Counted from the stretch's first letter, positions 9,233 through 18,198 are shown. The stretch is 64,000 bases of DNA from Salinibaculum sp. SYNS191 (GCF_037338445.1 NZ_CP147838.1:1550001-1614000), one strand, 5' to 3'. A program made the numbers and translations. Notes: generated from the sequence alone by a model not told the origin.

Positions 9233-11578
9233 ATGGTCGAGCACACCAGAACGCTCGGGTTCAAAATCGCGTTCGCGATGGGCCTGGGCACGATGATTGC
9301 CGCGGGCATCTTCTCGCTGTCGGGGACTGCGGTCTCCCAGATCGGCTCCAGTGCGGTCATCGCTTTCGTCATCGCGGCCGTCGTCGCGGGCATCACCGCG
9401 GCGTCGTACTCCGAGTTCGCCTCTATCTACGCCGAGAACGGTGGCGGGTACCTGTTCAGTTCGCAGACCTTCGAGGACCGCGAACTGCTTGTCTACGGCA
9501 TCGGCGCGTCGCTGTTTCTCGGCTACACCGGCACCACGGCCTTCTACCTCGCGACGATGGACGAGTGGTTCTTCCAGTTCATCATCCCGAAGACGCTGGC
9601 GCTGCCCGAGTTCGTCCCGATGGTCGACGCGCTCACGCTCCCCCACGGGACCGTCGGCGTCGTCGCCGCCCTGCTCCTGGGCGGGCTGAACGCCCGCGGG
9701 ACCGAGGAGTCGGGGGCCTTCCAGCTCATCGTCACGAGCGCGAAGGTGGCGGTCCTGCTCGTGTTCATCGGCGGAGCCATCGCCTTCGCGGGAATCGGTG
9801 GCTCGGCCGGCGAGTTCACCGGCTCCTTCCAGAACGAACCGGTCGGCATCATCTCCATCGCCGCCACCGCCTTCATCACGTTCTTCGGGTTCTCCGCCAT
9901 CGCCGCCAGCGCCGGCGAGATTATCGAGCCGCGCAAGACCGTCCCGAAGGCCATCGCCGCCAGCATGGTGACGGTCACCGTCCTCTACACGCTCGTCATC
10001 GTCGCGCTGGTGAACGTCCCGGCCGAGCACAGAGAGTTGCTGCAACTCGGCGAGACGGCGATGGGCGAGGTGGCGCAGGTGTTCATCGGCCCCGCTGGTC
10101 AGGCGCTCATCGTCGCCGGCGCGGTGTTCTCGATGGTTTCGGCCTCCAACGCCTCCATCCTGGCGGCGTCCGGTATCGGGTCGCTGATGGGACGGCAGGG
10201 ACAGGCCCCGCGGCGCTTCTCGCGCATCCACCCGCGCTTTGGCACCCCGTTCTGGAGCGTCTCCTCGGCGACGGGCGTCATCGTCGCGCTCATCGTCCTC
10301 TTCATCGCGGTCATCCCCCACAGCCTGACGCTGCCGGCCGTCGGCGAGGTCACCATCGGCCTGTCCGGGCTGACCGGCTTCGCGACGTTCAACCTCCTCC
10401 TCCCGCTGTCGGCGGTCAATCTCGCGCTCATCTACTCCCGGCGGAAGTACCCCGAACTCGACCGCCCCTTCCGGGTGCCGCTGGTGCCGGTCCTGCCTAT
10501 CATCGGCATCCTCGCCAACCTCGCGCTCATCACGAACCTCCCCACGTCGGGGGTCGTCGCCGGCGTCCTGGTGGTCATCGCCGTCGTCGTCGGCTACCTC
10601 ATCTGGGGCGGCGCGCCCCACGTCGAGGACCTGTTCGAGGAAATCGAGCCGGCCACGCCCGCCGGCGAGGGCGAACCGGAGAACGACCGGTACCGCGTGC
10701 TCGTCCCCATCGCCAGGCCCGAGCGCGCGCCGACGCACGTCAGGCTGGCGTCGCTCGTCGCCCAGAGCCGAGACGACGACCCGTTCATCGAGGTGCTCAA
10801 CGTCACGCAGATTCCCGAGCAGACGCCCAACGAGATGGTCACGGAGACGGCGAGCAAGCGGGTCGACCGCGTCCGCGAGGCGCTGTCCGGCGTCGACATC
10901 GACACCGAGTACGCCGTTGAGGGCCACATCTGCCGTGACATCGCCTTCGATATCACACAGACCGCCCGCAACAGCGAGGCCGACCTCATCCTGATGGGCT
11001 ACCCCGAAGAACACCACGAGGTGACCGAGAGCGTCGCCTACAACGCCCCCTGCGACGTGGTGTTCGCCCGCGGGTTCGAGGCCGACACGGACCTCCGGAA
11101 GGTCCACGTCGGGGCAGGGGCTGGCCCGCACCACCTCGCGGCACTGCCGCTTGTGGACGCACTCGGCAGCCAGGGCACCGAAATCAACCTCGTCAGCGTC
11201 AGCGCGACTCAGGAGGGGACGCCGGAGGACCCCGGCGAGACCCTCAGCCGACTCTCGGCGGACGTGACGACGGTCGTCCACAAGGTGACCGCCTCCTCGG
11301 TCGCGGACGGCCTGGTCGCGACGGTCTCCGACGAGGGCGGCGTCCTCCTCATCGGTGCCTCGCGGGACCGGCGGCTGCGCCAGTGGGTCTTCGGGAGCAC
11401 GCCGGACCAGGTCATCGAACTGGCCGACAGCGCCGGCGTGCCGGTGCTCATCTACTCCAGTTCCATCGGCATGCGCGGCCAGCTAGAGGACTGGCTGTTC
11501 CCGGTGTATCGCTACCTGCGAAAAGTGTTCGGACGGACGCGCCGACAGCCCCAGCGGGCAGACGAACAGGAAGCGTAG
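9233..11578 (+). CDS. APC-family amino acid permease with C-terminal Usp domains
   Basis: A 781-residue protein. Residues about 1-460 form about 12 transmembrane helices of the amino acid-polyamine-organocation superfamily, with the helix-1 motif [15 protein letters not shown] and a conserved [23 protein letters not shown] loop. Residues about 480-745 carry two universal-stress-protein-like domains ([14 protein letters not shown]..., [33 protein letters not shown] and a second copy). This permease-Usp fusion is common in haloarchaea and suggests nucleotide-sensitive control of transport. The substrate is not predictable beyond a cationic or neutral amino acid. It is divergent from truD, with a 102-bp shared upstream region. 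Confidence 0.9.
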   Translation: MVEHTRTLGFKIAFAMGLGTMIAAGIFSLSGTAVSQIGSSAVIAFVIAAVVAGITAASYSEFASIYAENGGGYLFSSQTFEDRELLVYGIGASLFLGYTGTTAFYLATMDEWFFQFIIPKTLALPEFVPMVDALTLPHGTVGVVAALLLGGLNARGTEESGAFQLIVTSAKVAVLLVFIGGAIAFAGIGGSAGEFTGSFQNEPVGIISIAATAFITFFGFSAIAASAGEIIEPRKTVPKAIAASMVTVTVLYTLVIVALVNVPAEHRELLQLGETAMGEVAQVFIGPAGQALIVAGAVFSMVSASNASILAASGIGSLMGRQGQAPRRFSRIHPRFGTPFWSVSSATGVIVALIVLFIAVIPHSLTLPAVGEVTIGLSGLTGFATFNLLLPLSAVNLALIYSRRKYPELDRPFRVPLVPVLPIIGILANLALITNLPTSGVVAGVLVVIAVVVGYLIWGGAPHVEDLFEEIEPATPAGEGEPENDRYRVLVPIARPERAPTHVRLASLVAQSRDDDPFIEVLNVTQIPEQTPNEMVTETASKRVDRVREALSGVDIDTEYAVEGHICRDIAFDITQTARNSEADLILMGYPEEHHEVTESVAYNAPCDVVFARGFEADTDLRKVHVGAGAGPHHLAALPLVDALGSQGTEINLVSVSATQEGTPEDPGETLSRLSADVTTVVHKVTASSVADGLVATVSDEGGVLLIGASRDRRLRQWVFGSTPDQVIELADSAGVPVLIYSSSIGMRGQLEDWLFPVYRYLRKVFGRTRRQPQRADEQEA

Positions 11579-11715
11579 CGAGGACGAGCCGCTCACCGAG
11601 ACACACCACGCGCGAATGCAGTAGACTACCAGCCGCCAACCTACAGCTGCACACCCCGCATCGTTGCCACGCCCGCTCACCCGGTAACGCCTAACTGGCG
11701 CACATCCGAGACAAA

Positions 11716-11722
11716 AACTATA
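11716..11722 (+). promoter_or_regulatory. Candidate TATA box for the lipoprotein gene
   Basis: An A/T stretch (aactata) about 30 bases upstream of the ATG at 11750, in an otherwise GC-rich gap. The spacing predicts a nearly leaderless transcript, as is usual in haloarchaea. A second A/T patch (gaaactatag) at 11732-11741 lies too close to the start. Confidence 0.45.
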
Positions 11723-11749
11723 CAGACTGCTGAAACTATAGCGGAACCC

Positions 11750-12163
11750 ATGGCTGACGAGCCCTCCACTCACTCTCGGCGCGCAGTAATCGCTGCTGGC
11801 ATCTGTTCAGTTGCCTCGGTGTCAGGCTGTTCCATGCTGGAATCGGACCCGCCGATGCTCGACGTAGTCTTCATCAACAATACCGACGGTCGGTTCGTCA
11901 TCACGGTACATCTCCTTGCGAGCGGGGACGGCCACTCGAACCGAGAGGTCATCGACGTCGAACCACAGGAGGAAGTTCGGCGCGAGGACATCGCCGAAAG
12001 CCAACAGTATCTCATCGAATACGACGTCGACAAGATTGTCGATGGTGACCCGCTACAGACCGACCACGACCACGCTCACTTCTATCCGACAGACGGCGGG
12101 GACGAGCCCAGTGTTGCATTCGATATCGTCGGTTCGGGAACCCTGAATAAACGGACATCTTAA
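11750..12163 (+). CDS. Small putative lipoprotein
   Basis: A 137-residue protein with a twin-arginine-like start (SRRAVIAAG) and a lipobox (SVSGC) at about residue 26, so it is probably exported and lipid-anchored. The mature part (LDVVFINNTDGRFVITVHLLASGDG, EVIDVEPQEEVRREDI) looks like a single beta-sandwich. Codon use is less GC-biased than in its neighbours and the gene is flanked by A/T-richer gaps, which may point to a mobile or recently acquired singleton. Function unknown. Confidence 0.75.
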   Translation: MADEPSTHSRRAVIAAGICSVASVSGCSMLESDPPMLDVVFINNTDGRFVITVHLLASGDGHSNREVIDVEPQEEVRREDIAESQQYLIEYDVDKIVDGDPLQTDHDHAHFYPTDGGDEPSVAFDIVGSGTLNKRTS

Positions 12164-12365
12164 TTGGGATCGACTAACAGCATCCGTCTCCCCAGCTGAT
12201 TTCGTGGCGATGCGCACCGAACTGGTGACCGATACGCGCGCTGCATACAGTAGCCACGGGACGAACTACCGTGCTCCTATCGAAGCAGAAATTCGAGATG
12301 GAGAGTCTCGACCGGGCCCGGATGCGTCCGTCCGAGGTGAAAAGGGGGACCTGACGGATACTGCC

Positions 12366-13049
12366 TCAGAGCAGTTCCGTCACGTCGTCGTAGTGCGTGA
12401 TGTCGACGCCGTCGTCGGTTATCTCGGCGATGACCAGCCCGTTGCCGGAGCCGGTGTCGCGTTCGGTCGCGGCGTTGATGGCGCGGGCGGCCAGCGTCTT
12501 CGCTTCCTCCAGCGACATGTCCTCGTCGTACTGGCGTTCGAGCGCGCCGTGGGCGAGTTGCATCCCGCTGCCGGTGACGGTGTAGTCGTCCTCCATGACG
12601 CCGCCGGCGGGGTCGATGCTGTAGACGTGGCTGCCCTCCTCGTCGACGCCGCCCAGGATGGGGTTGATGGCGAAGAAGGGGCCGCCGCGGGCGAAGTTGC
12701 CCGCCAGCGTCGCCAGCGCGCTAATCGAGAGCGGTTCGCCGCGACGGGTCTCCGTGAGGCTCGCTTCCGCACGGAGGTTGCGGATAAAGGACTGCGCGCC
12801 GCCGACGGAGCCGACCAGCGTCAGCGCGGCCGTCGGGTGGACCTGCTCGACCTTCTGGACCTGCTTGTTGGAGACGAACCGGCCACCGAGCGAGGCCCGG
12901 CGGTCCGTGCCGATGACGACGCCGTCGGGCGTGGTGATGCCGACGGTGGTCGTCCCGGTCTTGACGACGGTGTCGTCGTCGGCTCCCTCGCTGGCGCTGG
13001 GGATGGACCCCAGTTCCGGCTCGTAGGGGTCGCGGACGGGGTCGTTCAT
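12366..13049 (-). CDS. psmB: 20S proteasome beta subunit
   Basis: A 227-residue catalytic subunit. A propeptide of 32 residues ends in TG before TTTVGI, so autocleavage should expose Thr33 as the N-terminal nucleophile. The conserved core (GVVIGTDRRASLGGRFVSNKQVQKVEQV, SGSGMQLAHGALE-type segments) is intact. Its ATG overlaps the psmA stop by four bases, giving 1:1 coupled synthesis with the alpha subunit. The propeptide is shorter than in the Haloferax beta subunit I remember (about 49 residues). Confidence 0.96.
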   Translation of the reverse strand: MNDPVRDPYEPELGSIPSASEGADDDTVVKTGTTTVGITTPDGVVIGTDRRASLGGRFVSNKQVQKVEQVHPTAALTLVGSVGGAQSFIRNLRAEASLTETRRGEPLSISALATLAGNFARGGPFFAINPILGGVDEEGSHVYSIDPAGGVMEDDYTVTGSGMQLAHGALERQYDEDMSLEEAKTLAARAINAATERDTGSGNGLVIAEITDDGVDITHYDDVTELL

Positions 13050-13780
13050 TGGTCACCTCCGAGCTCGCGCTCCTCGATGTGTGGCGCAACGTCCTCGGAC
13101 TGGAGCGTCTCGAACTGCTCCGTCTCGACGTCGACCGTCGCGACGTGGACGCCGTGGGCGTCCAGCGGCTTGTCGTCGGCCTCGGCCAGCGACTCCAGCG
13201 CGAGTCCGATAGCGCCGTCGAGGTCCATCTCCGTCGAGTACTCGGATTCGAGCAGCGACATGATGTCCTCGCGGCCGCCGCCGACTGCGGTGGCCTGCCA
13301 CTCGTAGGGCGTCCCGGACGGGTCCGTCTCGAACAGCCGGGGTTCGCCGTTCTCGATGCCGGCCACGAGTAACGCGACGCCGAAGGGGCGCGCGCCGCCG
13401 GTCTGGGTGTACTGCTGGATGTGGTCGGTCAGTTCCTTCGTCAGCGTCTCGACGCCGATGGGCTCCTCGTAGCGGAGGTGGTTGACCTGCGCCTGCCGCC
13501 GGGCGACGTCCACGAGCTGGCGGGCGTCGGCCACGTGGCCGGCGCTCGCGATGCCGACGTGGTCGTCGATCGTGTGAATCTTCTCGATGCTGTCGCGCTC
13601 GATGAGCGGGGACCGTGCCTGTCTATCGGCCGCGAGGACGACGCCATCTGCTGCGCGGATGCCGACGCTCGCGGAGCCGCGCGCGACCGCCTCGCGCGCG
13701 TACTCCACCTGGTAGAGCCGTCCGTCCGGCGAGAAGATGGTTATCCCGCGGTCGTATGCCTGCTGTTGATTGTCTTGCAT
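13046..13780 (-). CDS. psmA: 20S proteasome alpha subunit
   Basis: A 244-residue structural subunit. It begins MQDNQQQAYDRGITIFSPDGRLYQVEYAREAV, the hallmark N-terminal H0 helix and YDRGxTxFSPDGRLxQVEYA signature of archaeal alpha subunits. These form the outer rings and gate the 20S chamber. It is the first gene of a two-gene operon with psmB and has a clear TATA element about 45 bases upstream. Confidence 0.97.
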   Translation of the reverse strand: MQDNQQQAYDRGITIFSPDGRLYQVEYAREAVARGSASVGIRAADGVVLAADRQARSPLIERDSIEKIHTIDDHVGIASAGHVADARQLVDVARRQAQVNHLRYEEPIGVETLTKELTDHIQQYTQTGGARPFGVALLVAGIENGEPRLFETDPSGTPYEWQATAVGGGREDIMSLLESEYSTEMDLDGAIGLALESLAEADDKPLDAHGVHVATVDVETEQFETLQSEDVAPHIEERELGGDQ

Positions 13781-13822
13781 TGTAAGGGGGAGAGTTCTGT
13801 ACTCACCACAGGTAAGGGATAG

Positions 13823-13833
13823 TTATTTATAAG
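13823..13833 (-). promoter_or_regulatory. TATA box of the psmA-psmB operon
   Basis: On the minus strand this reads CTTATAAATAA, a strong archaeal TATA element in a GC-rich chromosome, centred about 48 bases upstream of the psmA ATG. A short 5' leader of about 20 bases is therefore expected, containing a purine-poor AGAACTCTCCCCCTTAC stretch rather than a Shine-Dalgarno site. Confidence 0.75.
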
Positions 13834-13856
13834 GGTTCTGTCGCCTGCAATCTAGC

Positions 13857-14195
13857 TCAGTAGAGGGAAAGTTCGCCGGTAACGGCGTCGACCGCGCGGT
13901 CCTTCGCGGGGCCGACCGCCAGCGCGCTGGCCGTGCCCGGGTCGAGTTGCGTGTGGCCGGCGTCGCGGACCACGGCGTGTGGCAGTCGCTCGCTTTTGGC
14001 CTTCTCCGCGAGTTCGAACAGCTCCGACTCGCTGTCGGCCCGGAGGACGACCTTCTTCTGGCCCTCGCCCTTCCAGGCGGACCGGGTCTTCGCGTCGGCG
14101 TCCTCGTAGGCCATGAGCGAGGCGTGGGCGACCTGGGCGGCGAGTTTGCCCGCGCCCATCCCGAGGTCCTTCCGGGCGACGATTGCCTGCTTCAT
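13857..14195 (-). CDS. pth2: Peptidyl-tRNA hydrolase Pth2
   Basis: A 112-residue archaeal/eukaryotic-type peptidyl-tRNA hydrolase that recycles tRNA from drop-off peptides. The N-terminal motif [26 protein letters not shown] and the C-terminal [23 protein letters not shown] block are diagnostic. The start at MKQ is chosen over an upstream ATG (MRPAPSVS) because it matches the family N-terminus. It is divergent from dcd. Confidence 0.95.
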   Translation of the reverse strand: MKQAIVARKDLGMGAGKLAAQVAHASLMAYEDADAKTRSAWKGEGQKKVVLRADSESELFELAEKAKSERLPHAVVRDAGHTQLDPGTASALAVGPAKDRAVDAVTGELSLY

Positions 14196-14255
14196 AGACA
14201 CGCTCGGGGCCGGGCGCACTAAGGCCTGACCGTCGGGGCAAGGCGAAGCCGGGAG

Positions 14256-14263
14256 ACTTTAAG
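14256..14263 (+). promoter_or_regulatory. TATA box for dcd
   Basis: The octamer actttaag is centred about 27 bases upstream of the dcd ATG at 14287, so the transcript is probably leaderless. This also argues for the ATG rather than the TTG three codons upstream. Confidence 0.65.
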
Positions 14264-14286
14264 CCCCGACAGACGCTTTGGAGAAT

Positions 14287-14874
14287 ATGATACTCTCGGA
14301 CGCGGACATCGCCCGGCGGCTCGACGAGGGTGACCTCGTCATCGAGCCGCTGGACGACCCTGAGTTGCAGATTCAGCCCGCCAGCGTGGACCTGCGCCTC
14401 GGCCAGACCTTCCTGGAGTTCCAGCACGCCAACATCCCCTGCATCCACCCCAACAGCGAACAGGAGGTCGAGGAGTACGTCGAGGAGACCGACGTCGGCG
14501 AGGACGGCGAGTACGTCCTCCACCCCGGCGACTTCGTGCTCGGGACGACCCACGAGCGCGTCGCCATCCCCGACGACCTCATCGCCCACGTCGAGGGGCG
14601 CTCGTCACTGGGCCGTCTTGCGATTGTGGTGCATGCAACTGCGGGACTGGCGGACCCCGGGTACGAGGGGCAGATTACGCTCGAACTCTCGAATCTCGGC
14701 CGGGCACCGGTCGCGCTCACGCCAGGCATGCGCATCTCGCAGCTCACCTTCACCGAACTGAAGACGCCCGCCGAGCGACCGTACGGTGCCGAGCGCGGCT
14801 CGAAGTACCAGGGCCAGACCGGGCCGCAGGCGTCGAAGATACAGGGCGATAGAGAGTTCGGAGGCGACCAATGA
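14287..14874 (+). CDS. dcd: dCTP deaminase
   Basis: A 195-residue enzyme converting dCTP to dUTP (or dUMP in the bifunctional form) for dTMP synthesis. Conserved blocks include [13 protein letters not shown], the [14 protein letters not shown] strand, and the active-site segment [32 protein letters not shown]. The ATG at 14287 fits the family length and the TATA spacing. The C-terminal codons (EFGGDQ) and the following bases are repeated 74 bp downstream. The stop overlaps the start of a 25-codon micro-ORF (ATGA). Confidence 0.95.
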   Translation: MILSDADIARRLDEGDLVIEPLDDPELQIQPASVDLRLGQTFLEFQHANIPCIHPNSEQEVEEYVEETDVGEDGEYVLHPGDFVLGTTHERVAIPDDLIAHVEGRSSLGRLAIVVHATAGLADPGYEGQITLELSNLGRAPVALTPGMRISQLTFTELKTPAERPYGAERGSKYQGQTGPQASKIQGDREFGGDQ

Positions 14875-14993
14875 CGGGGCACGAGCAACGGCGAGTGTCC
14901 CGTCGGTCGTCGGCGAGAAACGATGTGGAGTTCGGAGGCGACCAATGACGGGGCACGAGCAACGGCGAGTGTCCCGTCGGTCGTCGGCGAGAA
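14854..14993. repeat. 66-bp direct repeat (period 74) after the dcd 3' end
   Basis: Bases 14854-14919 and 14928-14993 are identical. Each copy begins with the last dcd codons (EFGGDQ) and contains an inverted repeat: a 10-bp stem GACGGGGCAC / GTGTCCCGTC with one G-U pair and a 12-base loop, at 14873-14904 and again at 14947-14978. The arrangement looks like a tandem duplication of the dcd tail plus its hairpin. Confidence 0.95.
14871..14948 (+). CDS. 25-residue bridging micro-ORF, copy 1
   Basis: It starts in the ATGA overlap with the dcd stop and ends in an ATGA overlap with micro-ORF 2. The product would start [16 protein letters not shown] and end EFGGDQ, the same six residues that end dCTP deaminase. 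It is basic, unlike most haloarchaeal proteins. It may matter as a translational bridge across the hairpin rather than as a peptide. Whether the peptide accumulates cannot be seen from sequence. Confidence 0.4.
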   Translation: MTGHEQRRVSRRSSARNDVEFGGDQ

Positions 14994-15022
14994 CCGACGG
15001 AACGGACGGCGGCGACCAGTAA
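14945..15022 (+). CDS. 25-residue bridging micro-ORF, copy 2
   Basis: The duplicate of micro-ORF 1, identical for its first 16 residues and ending TDGTDGGDQ. It starts in the overlap with micro-ORF 1 and stops two bases before the ThiN-regulator ATG, so ribosomes could pass from dcd to the regulator without a gap. Frame and exact length are kept in both copies. Confidence 0.4.
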   Translation: MTGHEQRRVSRRSSARTDGTDGGDQ

Positions 15023-15024
15023 CG

Positions 15025-15921
15025 ATGCGCTTCATCGAAGAACTCGTCGTGGAGGAGTTTCTCCCCACGTTCCGGTCGCTGCTGGCCGAACAGTTACGCG
15101 AGCGCGGGCTGACCCAGAGCGAGGTCGCCGAGTTGCTGGGCATCAGCCAGAGCGCCGTCTCGAAGTACGTCCACGGCGACGTCGAGCGCAACGCGCGCCT
15201 GGCGGACAGCAAACGCCTGCAGGAACTCGTCGACCGCCTGGCCGAGGGGCTGGCCGGGGGCGACATGACGCCGGTCGAGGCGCTGGTCGAGGCGGAGGTG
15301 TGCATCCGCGAACTCGAACGCGGCGGGGTCCTGTCGGACCTCCACAGCGAGGCCGTGCCAGGCCTTGCGGACTACGGCGCGGACTTCTCGGTCCACGACC
15401 CGGACAGCCGGCTGCGCGAGGCCGGGCGCGTCCGCGGGTCCGTCCGGCGCGGGCTTCGCGTGCTGGAGAACACGAGCGGGTTCGCGGGACTGATTCCCGC
15501 CGTCGGCTCGAATCTCGTCGAGGCGCTGCCGGAGGCGTCGACCATCGAGGACGTGGCGGCCGTGCCGGGGCGCATCCTCGACGTGGGCGGGCAGGCGACC
15601 GTGCCGGGCGAACCGGAGTTCGGCGTCAGCCAGCACGTCGCGAGCGTCCTGCTGGCGGCGATGGCGGCCGGCAGCGACGCCCGCGCGGCGCTGAACGTCG
15701 CCTACGACGAGGTGACCGTCGCGGCGCTGGCCGACGAGGGCCTGACCGTCGCCGAGTTCGACCCGGAGGCCGACATCGACGCGGCGCTGGCGACGACGCT
15801 GTCCGAGACGCCCGAGGCCGACGTGGTCTACCAGACCGGCGGGATGGGCATCGAACCCATCGTCTACATTCTCGGCCCCGACGCCGTGACGGTGGCCGAA
15901 AAGCTCCGCGCGGTCGCATAG
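15025..15921 (+). CDS. thiR: HTH-ThiN fusion, probable thiamine regulator ThiR
   Basis: A 298-residue protein. Residues about 25-50 form a Cro/C1-type helix-turn-helix (GLTQSEVAELLGISQSAVSKYVHGDVERN). Residues about 125-295 form a ThiN-type domain (RVLENTSGFAGLIPAVGSNLVEALPEASTIEDVAAVPGR and the VVYQTGGMGIEPIVYILG end), which binds or forms thiamine phosphate. HTH-ThiN proteins are described as archaeal repressors of thiamine genes (ThiR). Here the target may be thi4, about 3 kb downstream. The bifunctional alternative, thiamine-phosphate synthase, cannot be excluded. It directly abuts the methyltransferase gene (TAG followed by ATG). Confidence 0.85.
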   Translation: MRFIEELVVEEFLPTFRSLLAEQLRERGLTQSEVAELLGISQSAVSKYVHGDVERNARLADSKRLQELVDRLAEGLAGGDMTPVEALVEAEVCIRELERGGVLSDLHSEAVPGLADYGADFSVHDPDSRLREAGRVRGSVRRGLRVLENTSGFAGLIPAVGSNLVEALPEASTIEDVAAVPGRILDVGGQATVPGEPEFGVSQHVASVLLAAMAAGSDARAALNVAYDEVTVAALADEGLTVAEFDPEADIDAALATTLSETPEADVVYQTGGMGIEPIVYILGPDAVTVAEKLRAVA

Positions 15922-16578
15922 ATGCCCACGCCCGTCCAGCGGTACTACGGCCGGTGGGCGACCCTCTACGACCGCGTGGCGGACCTCCCCGGCCTGCGCT
16001 CCTGGCGGGCGGCGACAGCGGCCCTGCTCGACCCCGCGGCCGGCGACACCGTCGTCGAGATGGGGTGTGGCACCGGCGCGAACGTCCCGTACCTGCGCGA
16101 GCGTGTGGGACCGGACGGTCGGGTCGTCGGTGTCGACGTCACCCGCGAGATGCTCGACCGGGCGGGCGAACACAGCGAGCGGACGGGACCCGGAATCGAC
16201 TACGTGCAGGGCGACGCCACCCGGCCGCCGCTTCGGACGGCCGATGCAATCCTCGCCACCTTCGTCGTCGGCATGTTTGCGGACCCGGCGAGGGTCGTCG
16301 ACCGCTGGTGCGACCTGGTCGGTCCCGGTGGCCGGGTTGCGCTGTTGAACTTCCAGCGCAGCGACCGGGCGCTCGCGGCACCGTTCAACGTCGCCTTCGA
16401 GGGGTTCGTCCGGCTCTCTGCGCCGGGGGGGCGATTCACACGCTCCTCGCAGGCGGCGGCCTTCGAGCGGCGAGTCGACGCGGCCCGCGAGGCGCTGGTC
16501 GGGCGAACCGAGCAGCGACAGTTCGAGACGTTCGCGGGCGGCTATCTCGGCGTGCTGGCGGGAACCGTCACGGCGTAG
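15922..16578 (+). CDS. Class I SAM-dependent methyltransferase
   Basis: A 218-residue Rossmann-type methyltransferase. Motif I VVEMGCGTGANV (about residues 45-56), the acidic strand VVGVDVTREML and a GDATRPPL motif II are clear, as in the UbiE/Methyltransf_11 group. The substrate is not evident. It starts on the base after the regulator stop codon, so it is in the dcd-thiR operon. Confidence 0.85.
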   Translation: MPTPVQRYYGRWATLYDRVADLPGLRSWRAATAALLDPAAGDTVVEMGCGTGANVPYLRERVGPDGRVVGVDVTREMLDRAGEHSERTGPGIDYVQGDATRPPLRTADAILATFVVGMFADPARVVDRWCDLVGPGGRVALLNFQRSDRALAAPFNVAFEGFVRLSAPGGRFTRSSQAAAFERRVDAAREALVGRTEQRQFETFAGGYLGVLAGTVTA

Positions 16579-16833
16579 TCACGGACCGAGAATTCCGGTG
16601 GCGAGGCCCAGGCCGATGAGCACGCCGACGGCCCCAATCAATCGGGTGAAGAGCAGCCGCGTCTGTGTCGGCTCGATGTGACCGTCGACCGGGCCGCCGG
16701 CCCGTCGGCGGATGGCGTAGGCGGTCATCTCGCGGGGCTTGAGGAGGTTCAGCAGTCCAATCAGGGCGAAGACGACGCCGAACAGCCGGAAGACCAGCAG
16801 GCCACCGGACTGGAGGGGAACGAGCGGGGGCAT
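16579..16833 (-). CDS. Small membrane protein
   Basis: An 84-residue protein with two hydrophobic helices (VFRLFGVVFALIGLLNLL and LIGAVGVLIGLGLATGIL) flanking a basic loop (KPREMTAYAIRRRAGG). The same topology appears in short haloarchaeal DUF6199-like proteins, but I cannot assign it. It ends exactly against the convergent methyltransferase stop. Confidence 0.65.
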   Translation of the reverse strand: MPPLVPLQSGGLLVFRLFGVVFALIGLLNLLKPREMTAYAIRRRAGGPVDGHIEPTQTRLLFTRLIGAVGVLIGLGLATGILGP

Positions 16834-16884
16834 ACCCGAACAGTGGACCGCCGAGGCTTGAAAATCTTTGCCGCAGCGGGCCAG

Positions 16885-17646
16885 CTACGGCGCGTACCGG
16901 TCGGCGTGCGTGTCGCAGAACTCGGGCTCGCGCAGCTGTGCCTCGACGACCCCCGGCTGGCGGTGGGGATTGTGGAGCCGACAGCCCTCGGCGTCACAGA
17001 ATGCCTCGCCGGTGGCGAGGTAGTGGTACGCCTGGAGGACGTAGCCCTTCAGCGCCTCGGTCGTGCGGGGGTCGTCGGCGACGAGAAAGTCCCCGTCGAC
17101 TTCCTCCTCCAGCACCTCCCGCGGCGGCGCGTCGCCGGCGACCAGGGCGTGTTTCTGCTTCTCCTTGTAGTATTGCTCGGGCTTGGCGGGGGCCTCGTAG
17201 AGTCCGGGAACCGAGACCAGTGCGGGCTGGCCGAAGACGTTCACGCGCTTGTGCCAGCGGCCGTCGTGGTCACCCCAGGTGCCCAGCGCGCGGTCCAGCA
17301 GCGGGACGTGGAGGTGTGCCAGCGTCCGCTCCCCGTCGGGGATGCGCCGGCCCAGCCGCTCCTGGACTGCCAGCCCGTCGTAGAGGACGCCGCCGGCGCG
17401 CTCTGGACTGTCCAGCGCGCGCTCCTCGTAGCGGACGATGCCGAGCATCGTGTTGCCCGTCTCGCGGTCGTACGGCGAGAGGACCCGCGTCTCGGCCAGT
17501 TCCGCTGGCAGGTCGTCGTCTGCGTACAGCGAGAGGAATCGGTCCCTGACCGTCACCGTCGCGTCGACGCGCTCGCGCAGCCAGTCGGCCAGCGCGTCGG
17601 CGTCGGCCCCGGTCGTCGGGGCGCGGTAGAGCGTGACCGTCTCCAT
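16885..17646 (-). CDS. Conserved archaeal protein, possible degenerate metallopeptidase (DUF6775-like)
   Basis: A 253-residue protein starting METVTLYRAP. The C-terminus carries a Cys/His cluster (CDAEGCRLHNPHRQ and then FCDTHADRY) that recalls the zinc site of archaemetzincin-type proteins, but no HExxH motif is visible. I associate it with the haloarchaeal DUF6775 putative metallopeptidase family; that name is from memory. The start at METV is preferred over the longer MVLPPNT because the longer form runs through the promoter region. Confidence 0.6.
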   Translation of the reverse strand: METVTLYRAPTTGADADALADWLRERVDATVTVRDRFLSLYADDDLPAELAETRVLSPYDRETGNTMLGIVRYEERALDSPERAGGVLYDGLAVQERLGRRIPDGERTLAHLHVPLLDRALGTWGDHDGRWHKRVNVFGQPALVSVPGLYEAPAKPEQYYKEKQKHALVAGDAPPREVLEEEVDGDFLVADDPRTTEALKGYVLQAYHYLATGEAFCDAEGCRLHNPHRQPGVVEAQLREPEFCDTHADRYAP

Positions 17647-17697
17647 GGTATTTGGTGGTAGTACCACCGACTAAAACAGTTTGTGCTCGACCGGGCG

Positions 17698-18198
17698 TCA
17701 GGAGTCGCCGGGGACGGTCACGCCGTCGTCGGACTCGCAGTCGTCGAGGTAGTTGGTCACGCTCACCGTCTCACCGCCGTCGGAGTGGGGGTAGACGCCG
17801 CGGAGGTCGCCGTCCTCGTAGACCGCGAGACACATGATAGGGAGTGTCAGGACGTCGCGGCTCTGGCCGATGAGCGGGGAGACTGTCCGGCGCTCGAAGG
17901 GCGGCGTAATCGAGCGGTCGTGCTCGTCGGCCCAGAGCAGGAACTCCTTGAACTGCTCGACGACGCTACCGTGTTCTGTGTGTTCTGAGATAGCCAGTTC
18001 GTCGGGCCAGGTCTCGACGGAGAATCCGCCGATTTCTTCGCGCGCCGCGAGCGCACTCAGCCGGTCGATGACCTCCGTCCGGGGACCACAGACCGGCCGG
18101 CGGGTCCAGAGGACCATCTCCGGGCCCGGCGCGTCGGTCTCGTCGGTCCCCGCGGCTTCGTGCTCCGTTTTCGATGTATCGTTCGTTGTCGAGGCCAT
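17698..18198 (-). CDS. Conserved haloarchaeal protein of unknown function
   Basis: A 166-residue protein. The disordered acidic start (MASTTNDTSKTEHEAAGTDE) leads into a compact domain with MVLWTRRPVCGPRTEVIDRLSAL, FSVETWPDELAIS and the strand VLTLPIMCLAVYEDGDLRGVYPHSDG. I have seen this pattern repeatedly in haloarchaeal proteins of about 130-170 residues, but no function is known to me. The start at MAST is preferred over an upstream ATG (MWMNGFV). Confidence 0.65.
   Translation of the reverse strand: MASTTNDTSKTEHEAAGTDETDAPGPEMVLWTRRPVCGPRTEVIDRLSALAAREEIGGFSVETWPDELAISEHTEHGSVVEQFKEFLLWADEHDRSITPPFERRTVSPLIGQSRDVLTLPIMCLAVYEDGDLRGVYPHSDGGETVSVTNYLDDCESDDGVTVPGDS

Noticed and set aside
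7796..11281. A 1161-codon minus-strand frame covering truD and the permease
   Set aside because: The upstream part is antisense to the permease and reads as low-complexity Arg/Asp-rich sequence. TruD homology starts at 9130.
12204..13307. 367-codon plus-strand frame over the proteasome genes
   Set aside because: It is antisense to psmB and psmA, which are fully supported by motifs.
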